A DNA stretch of 64,000 bases from JACPFJ01 sp036504875 (GCA_036504875.1 DASXUK010000003.1:124001-188000), one strand, 5' to 3'. Counted from the first letter of the stretch, positions 52,110-60,597 are shown. Notes: generated from the sequence alone by a model not told the origin. Translations and numbers: made by a program.

Positions 52110-53387
52110 ATGAGAGTTCTGAGTTCTTCTTTACTGCTGGCCGGGATAATGCTGATCGCCGGGACTGAGTTACTGCTAGCGGCAGCCACCGAGCAAGACT
52201 TCAAACTGAAGGCCGGGGCACGCGGAAACATCTGCATGAAATGCCATAGCGCGTTTCAGGAGAAGATGGCCCGTAAGTTCGTGCATACCCCTTTGAAAAA
52301 GAACGAATGCACCGGGTGTCATAGCGCCCACACTTCCAGCCATGGAAAACTCTTGGCTCAAGACCCCAAAAAGGTTTGTAACCTCTGTCACCCGCCGATG
52401 GTTTCGACCAAGGCCAAAAGCATTCACAAAGTGGTAGCCGATGGTGATTGCATGAAATGCCACGATCCCCATTCCGCCGCCAACAAAAACAATCTTATTA
52501 AAGAGGGCAAGCAGCTCTGCTTCTCCTGCCACAAGGTCCTTGGAGAAAGATATAGCAAGGTAAAGTACAAGCATTCACCGGTGGAAAAGGATTGTCTCAC
52601 CTGTCACCTGCCGCATTTCTCAGACAAGGGAGAATCACTTCTTAAAGATCCGGTTACACAGCTCTGCACCGGCTGCCACAAAACCGATAAGCCGATCTTT
52701 ATCAAGAAGCATATGGGCTATCCGGTGGCAAATTCCCGTTGTACCGGTTGTCATGACCCACATGGCTCGGATAACAGCGGTCTGCTGTTGAAGAATGTTC
52801 ACTCCCCGGTAAGTAAACGGATGTGCAACCAGTGCCATGAGGAGCCGAACAGCGCTACACCGCTAAAGACCAAAAAAGAAGGCATCAGTCTGTGCCGCGG
52901 TTGTCACAACGAGATGTTCAACAAGACCTTTGATAAAAACCGGGTACATTGGCCAGTGATAAGCAAGAATGGCTGTTTGGCCTGTCATAACCCACATGCC
53001 TCGGAGGACAAGGCCTTGATGCGCAAACCAATGGTCCAGCTCTGCGGCGAATGCCATGCAGACACCCTAAAACGCTTGTCGGGAAATATCTCCAAGCATG
53101 AGCCGGTAATCGAGGGGCGCTGCACCGATTGCCATGATCCGCATTCATCAAATTTCATGTTCATGACCAAGAAATCGGCTGATTTCGATCTCTGCGCCGG
53201 CTGTCACGACTGGGGCCAGCACTCAACTCATCCGATTGGCGAAAAGGTGCGCGATCCGCGCAACAAAAACCTTTCGGTCGGTTGCGAAAGTTGCCACCGA
53301 GCACATGGGACCCAATTCAAGAAAATGCTCAATTTTGCTACCCCCACCGAGACATGTATCCAATGCCACGAACAGCTCAGGAGGTGA
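52110..53387 (+). CDS. 16-heme c-type cytochrome
   Basis: 425 residues with signal peptide ending LLLAAA (about 26). I count 16 CxxCH motifs, from CMKCH (about 42) to CIQCH eight residues before the end, again in doubled units with CHDPHS/CHNPHA second sites. It is a shorter relative of the upstream 26-heme protein, probably by unit gain or loss. RBS AAGGAG. The next gene starts 3 nt after its stop, so translation is coupled to the NHL protein. Confidence 0.9.
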   Translation: MRVLSSSLLLAGIMLIAGTELLLAAATEQDFKLKAGARGNICMKCHSAFQEKMARKFVHTPLKKNECTGCHSAHTSSHGKLLAQDPKKVCNLCHPPMVSTKAKSIHKVVADGDCMKCHDPHSAANKNNLIKEGKQLCFSCHKVLGERYSKVKYKHSPVEKDCLTCHLPHFSDKGESLLKDPVTQLCTGCHKTDKPIFIKKHMGYPVANSRCTGCHDPHGSDNSGLLLKNVHSPVSKRMCNQCHEEPNSATPLKTKKEGISLCRGCHNEMFNKTFDKNRVHWPVISKNGCLACHNPHASEDKALMRKPMVQLCGECHADTLKRLSGNISKHEPVIEGRCTDCHDPHSSNFMFMTKKSADFDLCAGCHDWGQHSTHPIGEKVRDPRNKNLSVGCESCHRAHGTQFKKMLNFATPTETCIQCHEQLRR

Positions 53388-53390
53388 TCC

Positions 53391-54290
53391 ATGACACAGA
53401 ATTTATCCAGACTGATCTGTTATCTTTTTATCGCATGCGCTTTGCCAAGCCATGCTGCTGATACAGTCAAGTTCAAGCCATTGGGCGCCGCTTCCCAGGA
53501 CGCCAACAACCTGCCGCTGAAGACCCCCGAGGGCGTGGCCTGTGGCAAAACAACCGTCCTGATTGCCGACAGCGGCAATGGACGGCTGGTCCGCTACTCT
53601 ATGGTCAATGACGAGCTAAAGAACGGGGTAGAAGTCAAGGTTGCCCAGGTTTCTTATCCGCAGCGGCTCAAAACTACCACCATGGACAGGACCTTGGCTT
53701 TGGATGGCAAAACCAGAAAGATTGCCAGGCTGGCCGCTGATGGAAGCTTCGTCGGCTACCTTGAATTTCAAGGCGTTCCGGCGCCGATGGATGTAACCCC
53801 GCGCAGCATGGCTGCGGACAGCAAAGACAATGTGTATGTCCTGGATATCCAGGGTGAGCGGGTACTTGTGGTTGATTCATCCGGCAAGTACCTGCGCCAG
53901 ATTCCATTCCCCAAAGGTTATGGTTTTTTCTCCGACCTGGCGGTTGATCAAAAGGGAAATATCTTCGTGCTGGACAGCACCAAGCGGCAGGTTTACAGGG
54001 CCTTGCCAGACAAGGCTGAATTGCAGATTTTTGCAGCCAACCTGCAAGACTCGCTTCACTTTGCAGTCAGTATGGATGTTGACAGCCAGGGGAGGCTATA
54101 CCTGCTGGACCAGAACGAAAGCGCGGTCGTGGTTTTAGGCACGGATGGCTCCTTTCAGGGACGCTATCTTACCTTCGGGTGGAAGGGGGGGCAACTCAAC
54201 TATCCCAGCCAGTTGTGCATAATGCAGAATAATACCATGGTCATTGCCGACCGTAACAATAGCCGGATTCAACTATTCAAGATTCAATAA
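53391..54290 (+). CDS. Secreted NHL-repeat beta-propeller
   Basis: 299 residues with signal peptide ending SHAAD (about 23). Repeats such as GVACGKTTVLIADSGNGRLV, NVYVLDIQGERVLVVDSSG, NIFVLDSTKRQVYRALPD, RLYLLDQNESAVVVLGTDG and MVIADRNNSRIQLFKI make a six-blade NHL propeller filling the mature protein. The RBS (AGGAGG) lies inside the end of the 16-heme gene. NHL proteins are regular members of filament-cytochrome clusters; probable binding partner of the cytochromes. Confidence 0.85.
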   Translation: MTQNLSRLICYLFIACALPSHAADTVKFKPLGAASQDANNLPLKTPEGVACGKTTVLIADSGNGRLVRYSMVNDELKNGVEVKVAQVSYPQRLKTTTMDRTLALDGKTRKIARLAADGSFVGYLEFQGVPAPMDVTPRSMAADSKDNVYVLDIQGERVLVVDSSGKYLRQIPFPKGYGFFSDLAVDQKGNIFVLDSTKRQVYRALPDKAELQIFAANLQDSLHFAVSMDVDSQGRLYLLDQNESAVVVLGTDGSFQGRYLTFGWKGGQLNYPSQLCIMQNNTMVIADRNNSRIQLFKIQ

Positions 54291-54302
54291 TGAGAGAGAA
54301 CT

Positions 54303-55622
54303 ATGACCAAGGTTTCATCGAAAGTAAAAGTATCCGGCACAGTAATACTGTTTATCTCCTTATTCAGCCCCTGCCTGGGGGCTGAACTGTTTCCGAAAGG
54401 TTTCCATAATGGCGGCACCGGTTCTTGTGATGGTTGCCATGCCAAAACAAATACCTCGGCCAATTCTGCCAGGTTGACCGCACCAACAGGTGATCCTGAA
54501 GAAAAGAGCCGCGGTATGTTCAATGGAGAGGATCCCAGCTCGACCTGCTTGATTTGTCACAGTGCGCCAAAGGGGCAGAAACAGCCAGCAGGCTACTTTG
54601 TAGCCACCAATAATGAAGATCTGGTTGCAGGGCAACCGCCATCTCAGATGACACCCGGCGGCGACTTCGGCTGGCTGAAGAGAAGCTACCGCTGGTCGAC
54701 ACGGGAATCGGCTACGATCAAAGACGGATCAAGCCAGGGGGAACGTCACGGCCACAACATCATTGCCAACCAGTTTGGCTATACACCTGATTTCACAAAT
54801 GTCACCGCGCCGGGAGGCAGCTATCCGGCTGAAAAGCTTGCCTGTACCAGCTGCCACGATCCGCATGGCAACTACCGCAGGCAGGCTGACGGTAGCATCA
54901 ACACCGACAGCAGCATAGCGATCATTGCCTCGGGATCCTACAAGAGCAGCCCGACCCCGGATGCCACCCACGCGGTCGGCTCTTACCGTATGCTGGCCGG
55001 CAAGGGCTATGCGCCCAAAATCAACGACGGCGCAGTGGTATTTACAGCCAACCCACCTGTTGCAGTCGCCCCTGATGCATACAACCGGGCCGAACCGAAA
55101 CATGGTGATACCCGGGTGGCCTACGGCAGCGACATGTCGGAATGGTGCCAGAACTGCCATAAACCGCATAATCACCCAACCGGCAATTCGGCGAAGTTCA
55201 GTGCTACGGTTCTCAAACAGTACAACTCCTATGTAGCATCAGGCGATATGGGAGGTTCCAAATCGGCGTCGTTTAGCTCGCTGGTCCCCTTCGAAAACGG
55301 CTCCAAGGATTATCAGGAGCTGAAAAAAACGGTCGGCTCGGGCGATGGCGATTTAAGCGGGCCAAAGGCAGGTGAAAACATCATGTGTCTGACCTGTCAT
55401 CGCGCTCATGCAACCGCCTGGGATGCCATGACAAGATGGAACACGAAGTCCGAGTTCATCGTTTACAACGGCAAATATCCAGGCATCGACAACGGCAGTC
55501 CGTCCAATATTGCCCAGGGCCGTACATCCAACGAAACCCAGAAGGCCTATTATGACCGTGCGGTTGATTCATTTGCACTATATCAGCGTGGACTGTGCAG
55601 CAAGTGCCACGCCAAGGACTGA
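54303..55622 (+). CDS. Third OmcS-like hexaheme cytochrome, missing the bridging histidine
   Basis: 439 residues with signal peptide ending CLGAE (about 27). Six CxxCH: CDGCH, CLICH, CTSCH, CQNCH, CLTCH, CSKCH, ending CHAKD like OmcS. It keeps GDFGWLKRSYRW, RHGHNIIA, GGSYPAEKL and CHDPHGNYRRQ. At the first heme the motif is CDGCHAKT; the place of OmcS His16 (CEGCHTMH) is Thr, so the inter-subunit heme ligand of the known filament is lost. It follows the NHL gene by 12 nt. Possibly a cap, adaptor or periplasmic form, or a filament with another contact. Confidence 0.88.
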   Translation: MTKVSSKVKVSGTVILFISLFSPCLGAELFPKGFHNGGTGSCDGCHAKTNTSANSARLTAPTGDPEEKSRGMFNGEDPSSTCLICHSAPKGQKQPAGYFVATNNEDLVAGQPPSQMTPGGDFGWLKRSYRWSTRESATIKDGSSQGERHGHNIIANQFGYTPDFTNVTAPGGSYPAEKLACTSCHDPHGNYRRQADGSINTDSSIAIIASGSYKSSPTPDATHAVGSYRMLAGKGYAPKINDGAVVFTANPPVAVAPDAYNRAEPKHGDTRVAYGSDMSEWCQNCHKPHNHPTGNSAKFSATVLKQYNSYVASGDMGGSKSASFSSLVPFENGSKDYQELKKTVGSGDGDLSGPKAGENIMCLTCHRAHATAWDAMTRWNTKSEFIVYNGKYPGIDNGSPSNIAQGRTSNETQKAYYDRAVDSFALYQRGLCSKCHAKD

Positions 55623-55650
55623 TAATCACAGTCTAAAGGAAGGAATATTT

Positions 55651-56010
55651 ATGAGACCTGATCTGTTTAAGGGACCGGCCAGAGCGTTGAAGACGATCTT
55701 ATGCCTGCTGATGATTGCGCTGGCACTAAGCTGCAGCAAACCAGCTCCCGAGATAGTCGGCACCTGGGATAATGCCAAGGCACCTGAAAGTGTTGAATTC
55801 CGCCCGGATGGCACCGGTACATTCATTTACACCAATCAGCAGAATCCGCCGCTCAACTTTACCTGGAGACAAACCGAGCAAAACAAGTACCTGCTGAATA
55901 TCGACTTCATGGGCAGCAAAAAAGTATTAATGGGGACCGTGAAGGAAAAGGCCCTGAATCTTGAAGGCAATATGGGCACCGAAATGTACAACAAACATAT
56001 TAAACGCTGA
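55651..56010 (+). CDS. Small lipoprotein of unknown function
   Basis: 119 residues from ATG 55651 with RBS AAAGGAAGG. Lipobox LALSC (Cys about 33). The mature part looks like a small beta-barrel: VGTWDNAKAPESVEFRPDGT, FTWRQTEQNKYLLNIDF and KALNLEGNMG, similar in style to lipocalin-like or META-like lipoproteins. No family can be named. Part of the cytochrome run (28-nt gap after the third OmcS-like gene). Confidence 0.7.
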   Translation: MRPDLFKGPARALKTILCLLMIALALSCSKPAPEIVGTWDNAKAPESVEFRPDGTGTFIYTNQQNPPLNFTWRQTEQNKYLLNIDFMGSKKVLMGTVKEKALNLEGNMGTEMYNKHIKR

Positions 56011-56024
56011 TTCGAGGAATAAAA

Positions 56025-56429
56025 ATGCGAACAACAATATTTTTACTGATTGCACTTTGCTGTCCGGTTTTTTTCGGGCAGGCACTGGCTACTTATTTTG
56101 ACGGCATGGAAGCCTATCGACAAAACGATTACCAGACCGCGCTGCGTGAATTCAAGGCCACCGGTGAAGATGTCAAGGCGATTTACATGATCGGCGTCAT
56201 GTATGAAAAAGGAGAAGGGCTTACTGTAGATTACGCTGAGGCCGCCAACTGGTATCGCAAGGCGGCCGAAAAGGGCAGCGCTGCAGGTCAGTACAGACTG
56301 GGCCGCCTTTATGAACGTGGACAAGGGGTCGAGCAGAACAACGAAGAGGCCATAAAGCTTTACAAGAAGGCTGCCAGGCAGGGAAATCCGGATGCCAAAC
56401 AGGCCTTGAAAAGGATGGAGTCGAAGTAG
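56025..56429 (+). CDS. Secreted Sel1-repeat protein
   Basis: 134 residues with signal peptide ending ALATY (about 23). Two clear Sel1 units: AIYMIGVMYEKGEGLTVDYA / EAANWYRKAAEKGSAAGQYR and LGRLYERGQGVEQNNEEAIK, preceded by a TPR-like start (AYRQNDYQTALREFK). Sel1 repeats are protein-protein scaffolds. It ends 2 nt from the convergent minus-strand Sel1 gene, with no terminator between. Possibly an assembly factor of the cytochrome system. Confidence 0.85.
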   Translation: MRTTIFLLIALCCPVFFGQALATYFDGMEAYRQNDYQTALREFKATGEDVKAIYMIGVMYEKGEGLTVDYAEAANWYRKAAEKGSAAGQYRLGRLYERGQGVEQNNEEAIKLYKKAARQGNPDAKQALKRMESK

Positions 56430-56431
56430 TT

Positions 56432-57019
56432 TTAAGGGTGTCCCGAGGGTAACGCGCCTCCTTCGCCACCCTTGGCTTTGTGTGCTTTGGGACGGGCCGC
56501 CTTGGGGACCTCCTCACCCATGACCCCCAAAAGCTTGCCGGCCCCTTTATGTCCCTGCTGGGCAGCCTTCTTTAGCCACACTACTGCTTCCCGGCGGTCC
56601 TTTTCAACGCCTTCGCCATTGGTGTACATCAGTCCCAGATTAAACTGTGCTTGAGCATGTCCCTGCTCGGCTGCTTTGCGATACCATTTGGCGGCCACAG
56701 ATCGGTCCTGGAGGACATCCTCGCCTTTGTCGTAAAGGTTACCTAGAATAAACTGGGCGTTCATATGCCCCTGATCAGCCGCCTTTTTAAAATATTCCAG
56801 TCCCTGCAGATGGTCGACCTTGACACCCTGGCCTTTGTAGTACATGACCCCCAGGTTATAGTTCGAATTTTTGCTGCCGTCCGCCTTGAATTCCTTCAGG
56901 GCCGGGCCATAATCTTTAGCCTGGTAGGCCTTCAGTCCGGCCTTGTAATCAGCCAGAACCGTAGCGCCGGTTAACACGGACACTGCTACAGCTATTGCCA
57001 ACGAGGGAAACAGTTTCAT
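56432..57019 (-). CDS. Secreted Sel1-repeat protein, convergent copy
   Basis: 195 residues from ATG at 57017-57019 (RBS GGAGGAG). Signal peptide ends TVLADY (about 22), then the same start as its neighbour (AGLKAYQAKDYGPALKEFKAD) and about three Sel1 units (GVMYYKGQGVKVDHLQGLEY, LGNLYDKGEDVLQDRSVAAK, LGLMYTNGEGVEKDRREAVV). The tail is Lys/Gly-rich. It is a paralogue of the gene at 56025 in the opposite direction, suggesting duplication with inversion. Confidence 0.85.
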   Translation of the reverse strand: MKLFPSLAIAVAVSVLTGATVLADYKAGLKAYQAKDYGPALKEFKADGSKNSNYNLGVMYYKGQGVKVDHLQGLEYFKKAADQGHMNAQFILGNLYDKGEDVLQDRSVAAKWYRKAAEQGHAQAQFNLGLMYTNGEGVEKDRREAVVWLKKAAQQGHKGAGKLLGVMGEEVPKAARPKAHKAKGGEGGALPSGHP

Positions 57020-57236
57020 GGTCTCCTCCGGATAATGATTTCTTGTCCAGCTTATAGTAATATAGCACAGCAACCGGTGAGTGCACCTGTTGCACCCCTA
57101 TTTTGAAATTAATCTTGAAAATCTTTATTAACACTGGTCTTCCGGTAGCCCACAGCTTGTGGGAGGTAAGCTGGTTGCTATAAATTGCGAAAGATTCAAC
57201 ATTCCTCAGTAATCTCGCTGGTTGATAGGTAGTAAC

Positions 57237-58178
57237 GTGAAAAAGATATTAACACTGATACTCTTGACATGCATGACCATGCTGGCAGTTGCAACCCTTC
57301 CGGTTGCTGCGTCCGAATACAAGGTGAGCTTCCTCTATTCCCTGTCCGACTTTTCCGGCACCAAACCCTTCAGTTCCGCCAGAATGAGTCAGGATTACAG
57401 CAAAAACGAAATCTACGCCATGGTTGGCGAGGCGGTATCGATCTTTAACTCAAGCGGAATGGAGATCTACCGTTTTGACTATGATCCCAACGTTGGGATA
57501 GTCTCGGACGTGGCTGTGCTGAGTAACGGACAGCTAGCCATGCTGGCCAGTAAAGGCCCGCTGACTCAGCTGGTCCGCTGCAATTTTCGGGCAGAACCGT
57601 TGGGTGTTATCAAACTAAGTGGGGTTCCGCCCGATCTGGTCACATTTTCGCCCAACCGGGTTTACTCAAGGGATGGCAAGCTTTATCTGGTTAGTTTTGC
57701 AAACATGCAGATAGTGGTAGTCGATGAAGAGGGTGTTTATATCAAGAGTCATGACTTGGCCAAGGAGCTCGGCATGAGCGAAAAGGAGCGCGAGGAGAGC
57801 GGTCTGGGGGGCTTCACCATCGACCATGAGGGAGGCTTTTTATTCTCCATACCAGCCACCGCCAAAGTTTACCACTTTCCTATAAAGGGAGAACCAAGGG
57901 TCTTTGGCAGACGCGGCAGCGCGCCGGGACGCTTCGGTGTCGTGACCGGAATTGCAATTGACAAGGCCGGCAACATTCTGGTGGTTGACAAACTGCGTTG
58001 CGTGGTAATGATCTTTGAGACTAAAAATTTCGGATTGGTGAAGGAGTTCGGGAATCGCGGGACCAAACCTGGCTATCTGATCGGTCCGGATGATATCCTG
58101 GTTGACAGCCAGAACCGAGCCTATGTCAGTTCGCTCCGCAAACAGGGCATCAGCGTGTATCAGCTTTTGCAGGAATAA
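57237..58178 (+). CDS. Secreted NHL-repeat protein
   Basis: 313 residues from GTG 57237 (GATAGGTAG upstream). Signal peptide ends VAASEY (about 27). NHL-type blades: VGIVSDVAVLSNGQLAMLAS, GGFTIDHEGGFLFSIPATAK, GIAIDKAGNILVVDKLRCVV and DDILVDSQNRAYVSSLRKQG. Longer and more diverged than the NHL protein at 53391. It is separated from the main run by the minus-strand Sel1 gene, so it needs its own promoter in the 217-bp gap. Confidence 0.8.
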   Translation: MKKILTLILLTCMTMLAVATLPVAASEYKVSFLYSLSDFSGTKPFSSARMSQDYSKNEIYAMVGEAVSIFNSSGMEIYRFDYDPNVGIVSDVAVLSNGQLAMLASKGPLTQLVRCNFRAEPLGVIKLSGVPPDLVTFSPNRVYSRDGKLYLVSFANMQIVVVDEEGVYIKSHDLAKELGMSEKEREESGLGGFTIDHEGGFLFSIPATAKVYHFPIKGEPRVFGRRGSAPGRFGVVTGIAIDKAGNILVVDKLRCVVMIFETKNFGLVKEFGNRGTKPGYLIGPDDILVDSQNRAYVSSLRKQGISVYQLLQE

Positions 58179-58212
58179 GACTTTCACAAAACCTGCGCTG
58201 TTTCACAAAATG

Positions 58213-58250
58213 AAAAAAGGCAACAGGATCACCGGGTGCCTTTTCTGTTT
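58213..58250. terminator. Bidirectional terminator between NHL gene and apgM
   Basis: AAAAGGCA/TGCCTTTT stem with 14-nt loop; A-run left, T-rich right; convergent genes on both sides. Confidence 0.55.
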
Positions 58251-58262
58251 TATGATGATCGG

Positions 58263-59459
58263 TTATTTCTTCAGCAGCATCTCGATCAATTTGTGCCCTT
58301 CAACTACCAGCCCGGTCGCTTTAGCCTGCTCTTCGCTGTAAGCTGAGGCGCCGTTGGCCTGCCCCGCCCCGCCACGATAGGCAATAAACGGGACCGGGTC
58401 AGAGGTATGGGTCATCAGCTTAACCGGTGTAGGATGGTCAGGAGTGCAGAGGATGGCGTAGTCACCGAATTTCTTGATTCCCTCCAAAACAGTACCGACC
58501 ACCTGACGATCAAAATCCTCGATAGCCTGAATCTTGTGATCCATCCGCCCCGAGTGAGAGGCCTCATCAGGCGCCTCGACATGAACATAGACAAAGTCAT
58601 AATCCTCAAGCGCCGCTAGGGCAGCCTGTGCCTTGCCGAGATAGTTGGTATCGATATAACCGGTAGCCCCTGGAACGTCAATAACGTCCAGACCGGCGCA
58701 CAGACCAATGCCCTTGATCAGATCCACCGCCGAGATAACCGCACCATTTAGTCCAAATTTACTCTTGAAAGAATCAATGCGAGGGGTCTTGCCATGCCCC
58801 CACAGCCACACAGAGTTGGCGCAATGCTTATCCTGCTCCTTGCGCAGCTTGTTTAGCGGATGGTTATGCAACACCATCTGGGAATGGTTCATGATGTTGA
58901 CAATGGCAGCGGCTCCATCTCCTTGGGGAAGGTGTTCGAGGATCGCTTTGCCGGTGATATCATGCGGCGGAGTAGCCTGCATGCCATCCTTGCCGCCACG
59001 CCAAACCATCAGGTGTCGGTAACCAACACCGGGATAAAATTCAAACTCAGCGCTGCCAAGCTCCTTCTGAAGCGCATTTACCAGCTCGCGCCCCTCTTCG
59101 GTAGATATGTGGCCGGCGGAGAAATCATCCATATAAATCTTGGCGCCGTGAGCGCGCAAAGTGACCAGATTCATGCGAAAAGCCACGTCATCCGGGCCAA
59201 GGCTGACTCCCATGCTGATCGCCTCCAGAGGCGAGCGACCCGTATAGCAGCTGCGTGGATCATATCCAAATACTGAAAGATTGGCGACATCGCTGCCTGG
59301 CGGCAGTCCATCAGGGACAGTCTTGGCCAGACCTACCAGGCCATGCTGGGCCAAAAAATCCATATTGGGTGTTTTTGCGGCCTCAAGAGGGCTCTTTTTG
59401 CCCAGATCGTCGTATGCCACGTCGGACATGCCGTCGCCGAGCAGGATGATGACTTTCAT
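58263..59459 (-). CDS. apgM: Cofactor-independent phosphoglycerate mutase (ApgM type)
   Basis: 398 residues of the alkaline-phosphatase superfamily, archaeal-type iPGM: metal site GDGMSD at the start (ILLGDGMSDVAYDDL), TPNMDFLAQHGLVG, GYDPRSCYTGRSPLEAISMG (catalytic-Ser-type region), VYVHVEAPDEASHSGRMDHK and CTPDHPTPVKLMTHTSDPVP. Interconverts 3- and 2-phosphoglycerate in glycolysis and gluconeogenesis. Single gene with a terminator-like hairpin upstream. Confidence 0.93.
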   Translation of the reverse strand: MKVIILLGDGMSDVAYDDLGKKSPLEAAKTPNMDFLAQHGLVGLAKTVPDGLPPGSDVANLSVFGYDPRSCYTGRSPLEAISMGVSLGPDDVAFRMNLVTLRAHGAKIYMDDFSAGHISTEEGRELVNALQKELGSAEFEFYPGVGYRHLMVWRGGKDGMQATPPHDITGKAILEHLPQGDGAAAIVNIMNHSQMVLHNHPLNKLRKEQDKHCANSVWLWGHGKTPRIDSFKSKFGLNGAVISAVDLIKGIGLCAGLDVIDVPGATGYIDTNYLGKAQAALAALEDYDFVYVHVEAPDEASHSGRMDHKIQAIEDFDRQVVGTVLEGIKKFGDYAILCTPDHPTPVKLMTHTSDPVPFIAYRGGAGQANGASAYSEEQAKATGLVVEGHKLIEMLLKK

Positions 59460-59489
59460 AATAACCTTTCAATAGGGGAGTATCTGACC

Positions 59490-59527
59490 AAAAAACAAAG
59501 AGCACGAAGTTGGACCCCGTGCCTTTT
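59490..59527 (-). terminator. Terminator of the fur-feoB-feoA block
   Basis: On the minus strand AAAGGCACG, 11-nt loop, CGTGCTCTTT then GTTTTTT; placed 76 nt after the stop of the FeoA fusion gene. Confidence 0.6.
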
Positions 59528-59602
59528 GAATAAAAAATCCGGCATCCGATTATATTAGTTTCCCAATCACCACCTTGTCAACCTTCCAGGCGAGTTATTC
59601 GT

Positions 59603-60247
59603 CTATTTACGGACAAATATCTCTTTTGCCAGGTTGGTATCGATGGCAAATTCGGAGAATCCGACCCGGAAGATATAGGAAGGAAAAGCCTGCACCAGCA
59701 CGATCCGATTTCCCGGCAAAACACCCATGGCCATCAACTTCTGCATTTTTTTGCTGTCCTCGGTCTGGATGTAGGCGATCTCACCCTCCTGACCGGATTT
59801 GAACTCAGTCAGCGGTACCACCCCCAAATCACCCAAAGCACGCGCTTCGGCACAGCACTCTCCGGGTGGAATCGGCTTGCCATGTGGGCAGGTGGCAGGA
59901 TGATTGAGCATGGTGCAGACCTTGACGTCTACCCCTTCGTTAAGCAAGTGCTCGAACTGGCAGGCTTTATAATCCCCCGCCTCACCGCGGATGTTGAGGA
60001 CATCCATCATCAGTCTTTCAGCCAGGCGATGACGGCGAATGGTGGTCCGTCCTTCGTCGCGACCTTCGGGACGAAAATAAACCATCCCCTGGCGCAGTTC
60101 GATCAGGGTCTGGCCGGCCAACTCTGCATAGGCCGGATCATTGAGTGGGATGGAGAATTGTTCCGGATCCAGGAAGGCCTTACCCTCTTCTTCCACCGCA
60201 ATCCAAAGCGCCTCCAGAATTTCTTCAGCCTTTTCGGACAGCTTCAT
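59603..60247 (-). CDS. DtxR-type metal regulator fused to FeoA domain
   Basis: 214 residues from ATG 60245-60247 (RBS AAGGAG); an ATG six codons earlier is less likely. N-terminal winged-helix-like part (MKLSEKAEEILEALW), then the DtxR metal-binding dimerisation region (RHRLAERLMMDVLNI, CQFEHLLNEGVDVKVCTMLN, HPATCPHGKPIPPGECC) and a C-terminal FeoA/SH3 domain (LMAMGVLPGNRIVLVQAFPS, YIFRVGFSEFAIDTN). It may sense Fe(II) and support FeoB. It lies downstream of feoB, separated by a Cys-rich gene and a repeat. Confidence 0.85.
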   Translation of the reverse strand: MKLSEKAEEILEALWIAVEEEGKAFLDPEQFSIPLNDPAYAELAGQTLIELRQGMVYFRPEGRDEGRTTIRRHRLAERLMMDVLNIRGEAGDYKACQFEHLLNEGVDVKVCTMLNHPATCPHGKPIPPGECCAEARALGDLGVVPLTEFKSGQEGEIAYIQTEDSKKMQKLMAMGVLPGNRIVLVQAFPSYIFRVGFSEFAIDTNLAKEIFVRK

Positions 60248-60303
60248 ATAATCTCCTTTTTCCATTTTTCAGATTTATGAATCAAATTAGAAAATGCGGT
60301 TTA

Positions 60304-60412
60304 GAAAAAGCTCTTCACACAAAGCTCGCAAAGTTCACTAAGAAGGCCGATATTTCCAGTTCAATCCCGATTTTCTTTGTGCCCTTTGTGCCTTTGCGAG
60401 AGCTGATTCATT
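60304..60412. repeat. Intergenic palindromic repeat, diverged copy 3
   Basis: TTCACACAAAGCTCGCAAAG on the left and CTTTGTGCCTTTGCGAGAGC on the right are related to the arms at 33394 and 35672, but the AGCGAACGNAGTGAGCGAG tail is missing. It fills the 170-bp gap between the Cys-rich and FeoA-fusion genes. Confidence 0.6.
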
Positions 60413-60417
60413 ATTTT

Positions 60418-60597
60418 TTATTGTTTCTTCTGCTTTTCTTGCCAAAGTCCTTTTATCTTCTTCAAAAACTTAGGCTCCAGCGGGTTTTTGTAGTTACAGC
60501 GCGGACAGTGGATGCTGTGACAACCGCTCGAACAGCCTCCACAGCCTTGCTTCCCATCACTCTCCTCAAACTCATGCCCGCAAAACCCGCATTTCAT
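60418..60597 (-). CDS. Small Cys-rich zinc-ribbon-like protein linked to FeoB
   Basis: 59 residues, too short for common ORF cut-offs. It starts MKCGFCGHEF and continues CGGCSSGCHSIHCPRCNY, giving eight Cys in the first 34 residues arranged as CxxC...CxxCxxxCxxxxxCxxC, followed by a Lys-rich helix. The ATG overlaps the feoB stop by 4 nt (ATGA), so translation is coupled. Small metal-binding partners of FeoB (FeoC-like or Cys-rich) are common at this place; whether this one binds Fe-S, zinc or Fe(II) is unknown. Confidence 0.75.
   Translation of the reverse strand: MKCGFCGHEFEESDGKQGCGGCSSGCHSIHCPRCNYKNPLEPKFLKKIKGLWQEKQKKQ

Noticed and set aside
57148..57162. CCCACA-GCT-TGTGGG hairpin before the NHL gene at 57237 as a riboswitch
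   Set aside because: Short isolated palindrome without any known aptamer pattern; could be an operator but support is too thin.
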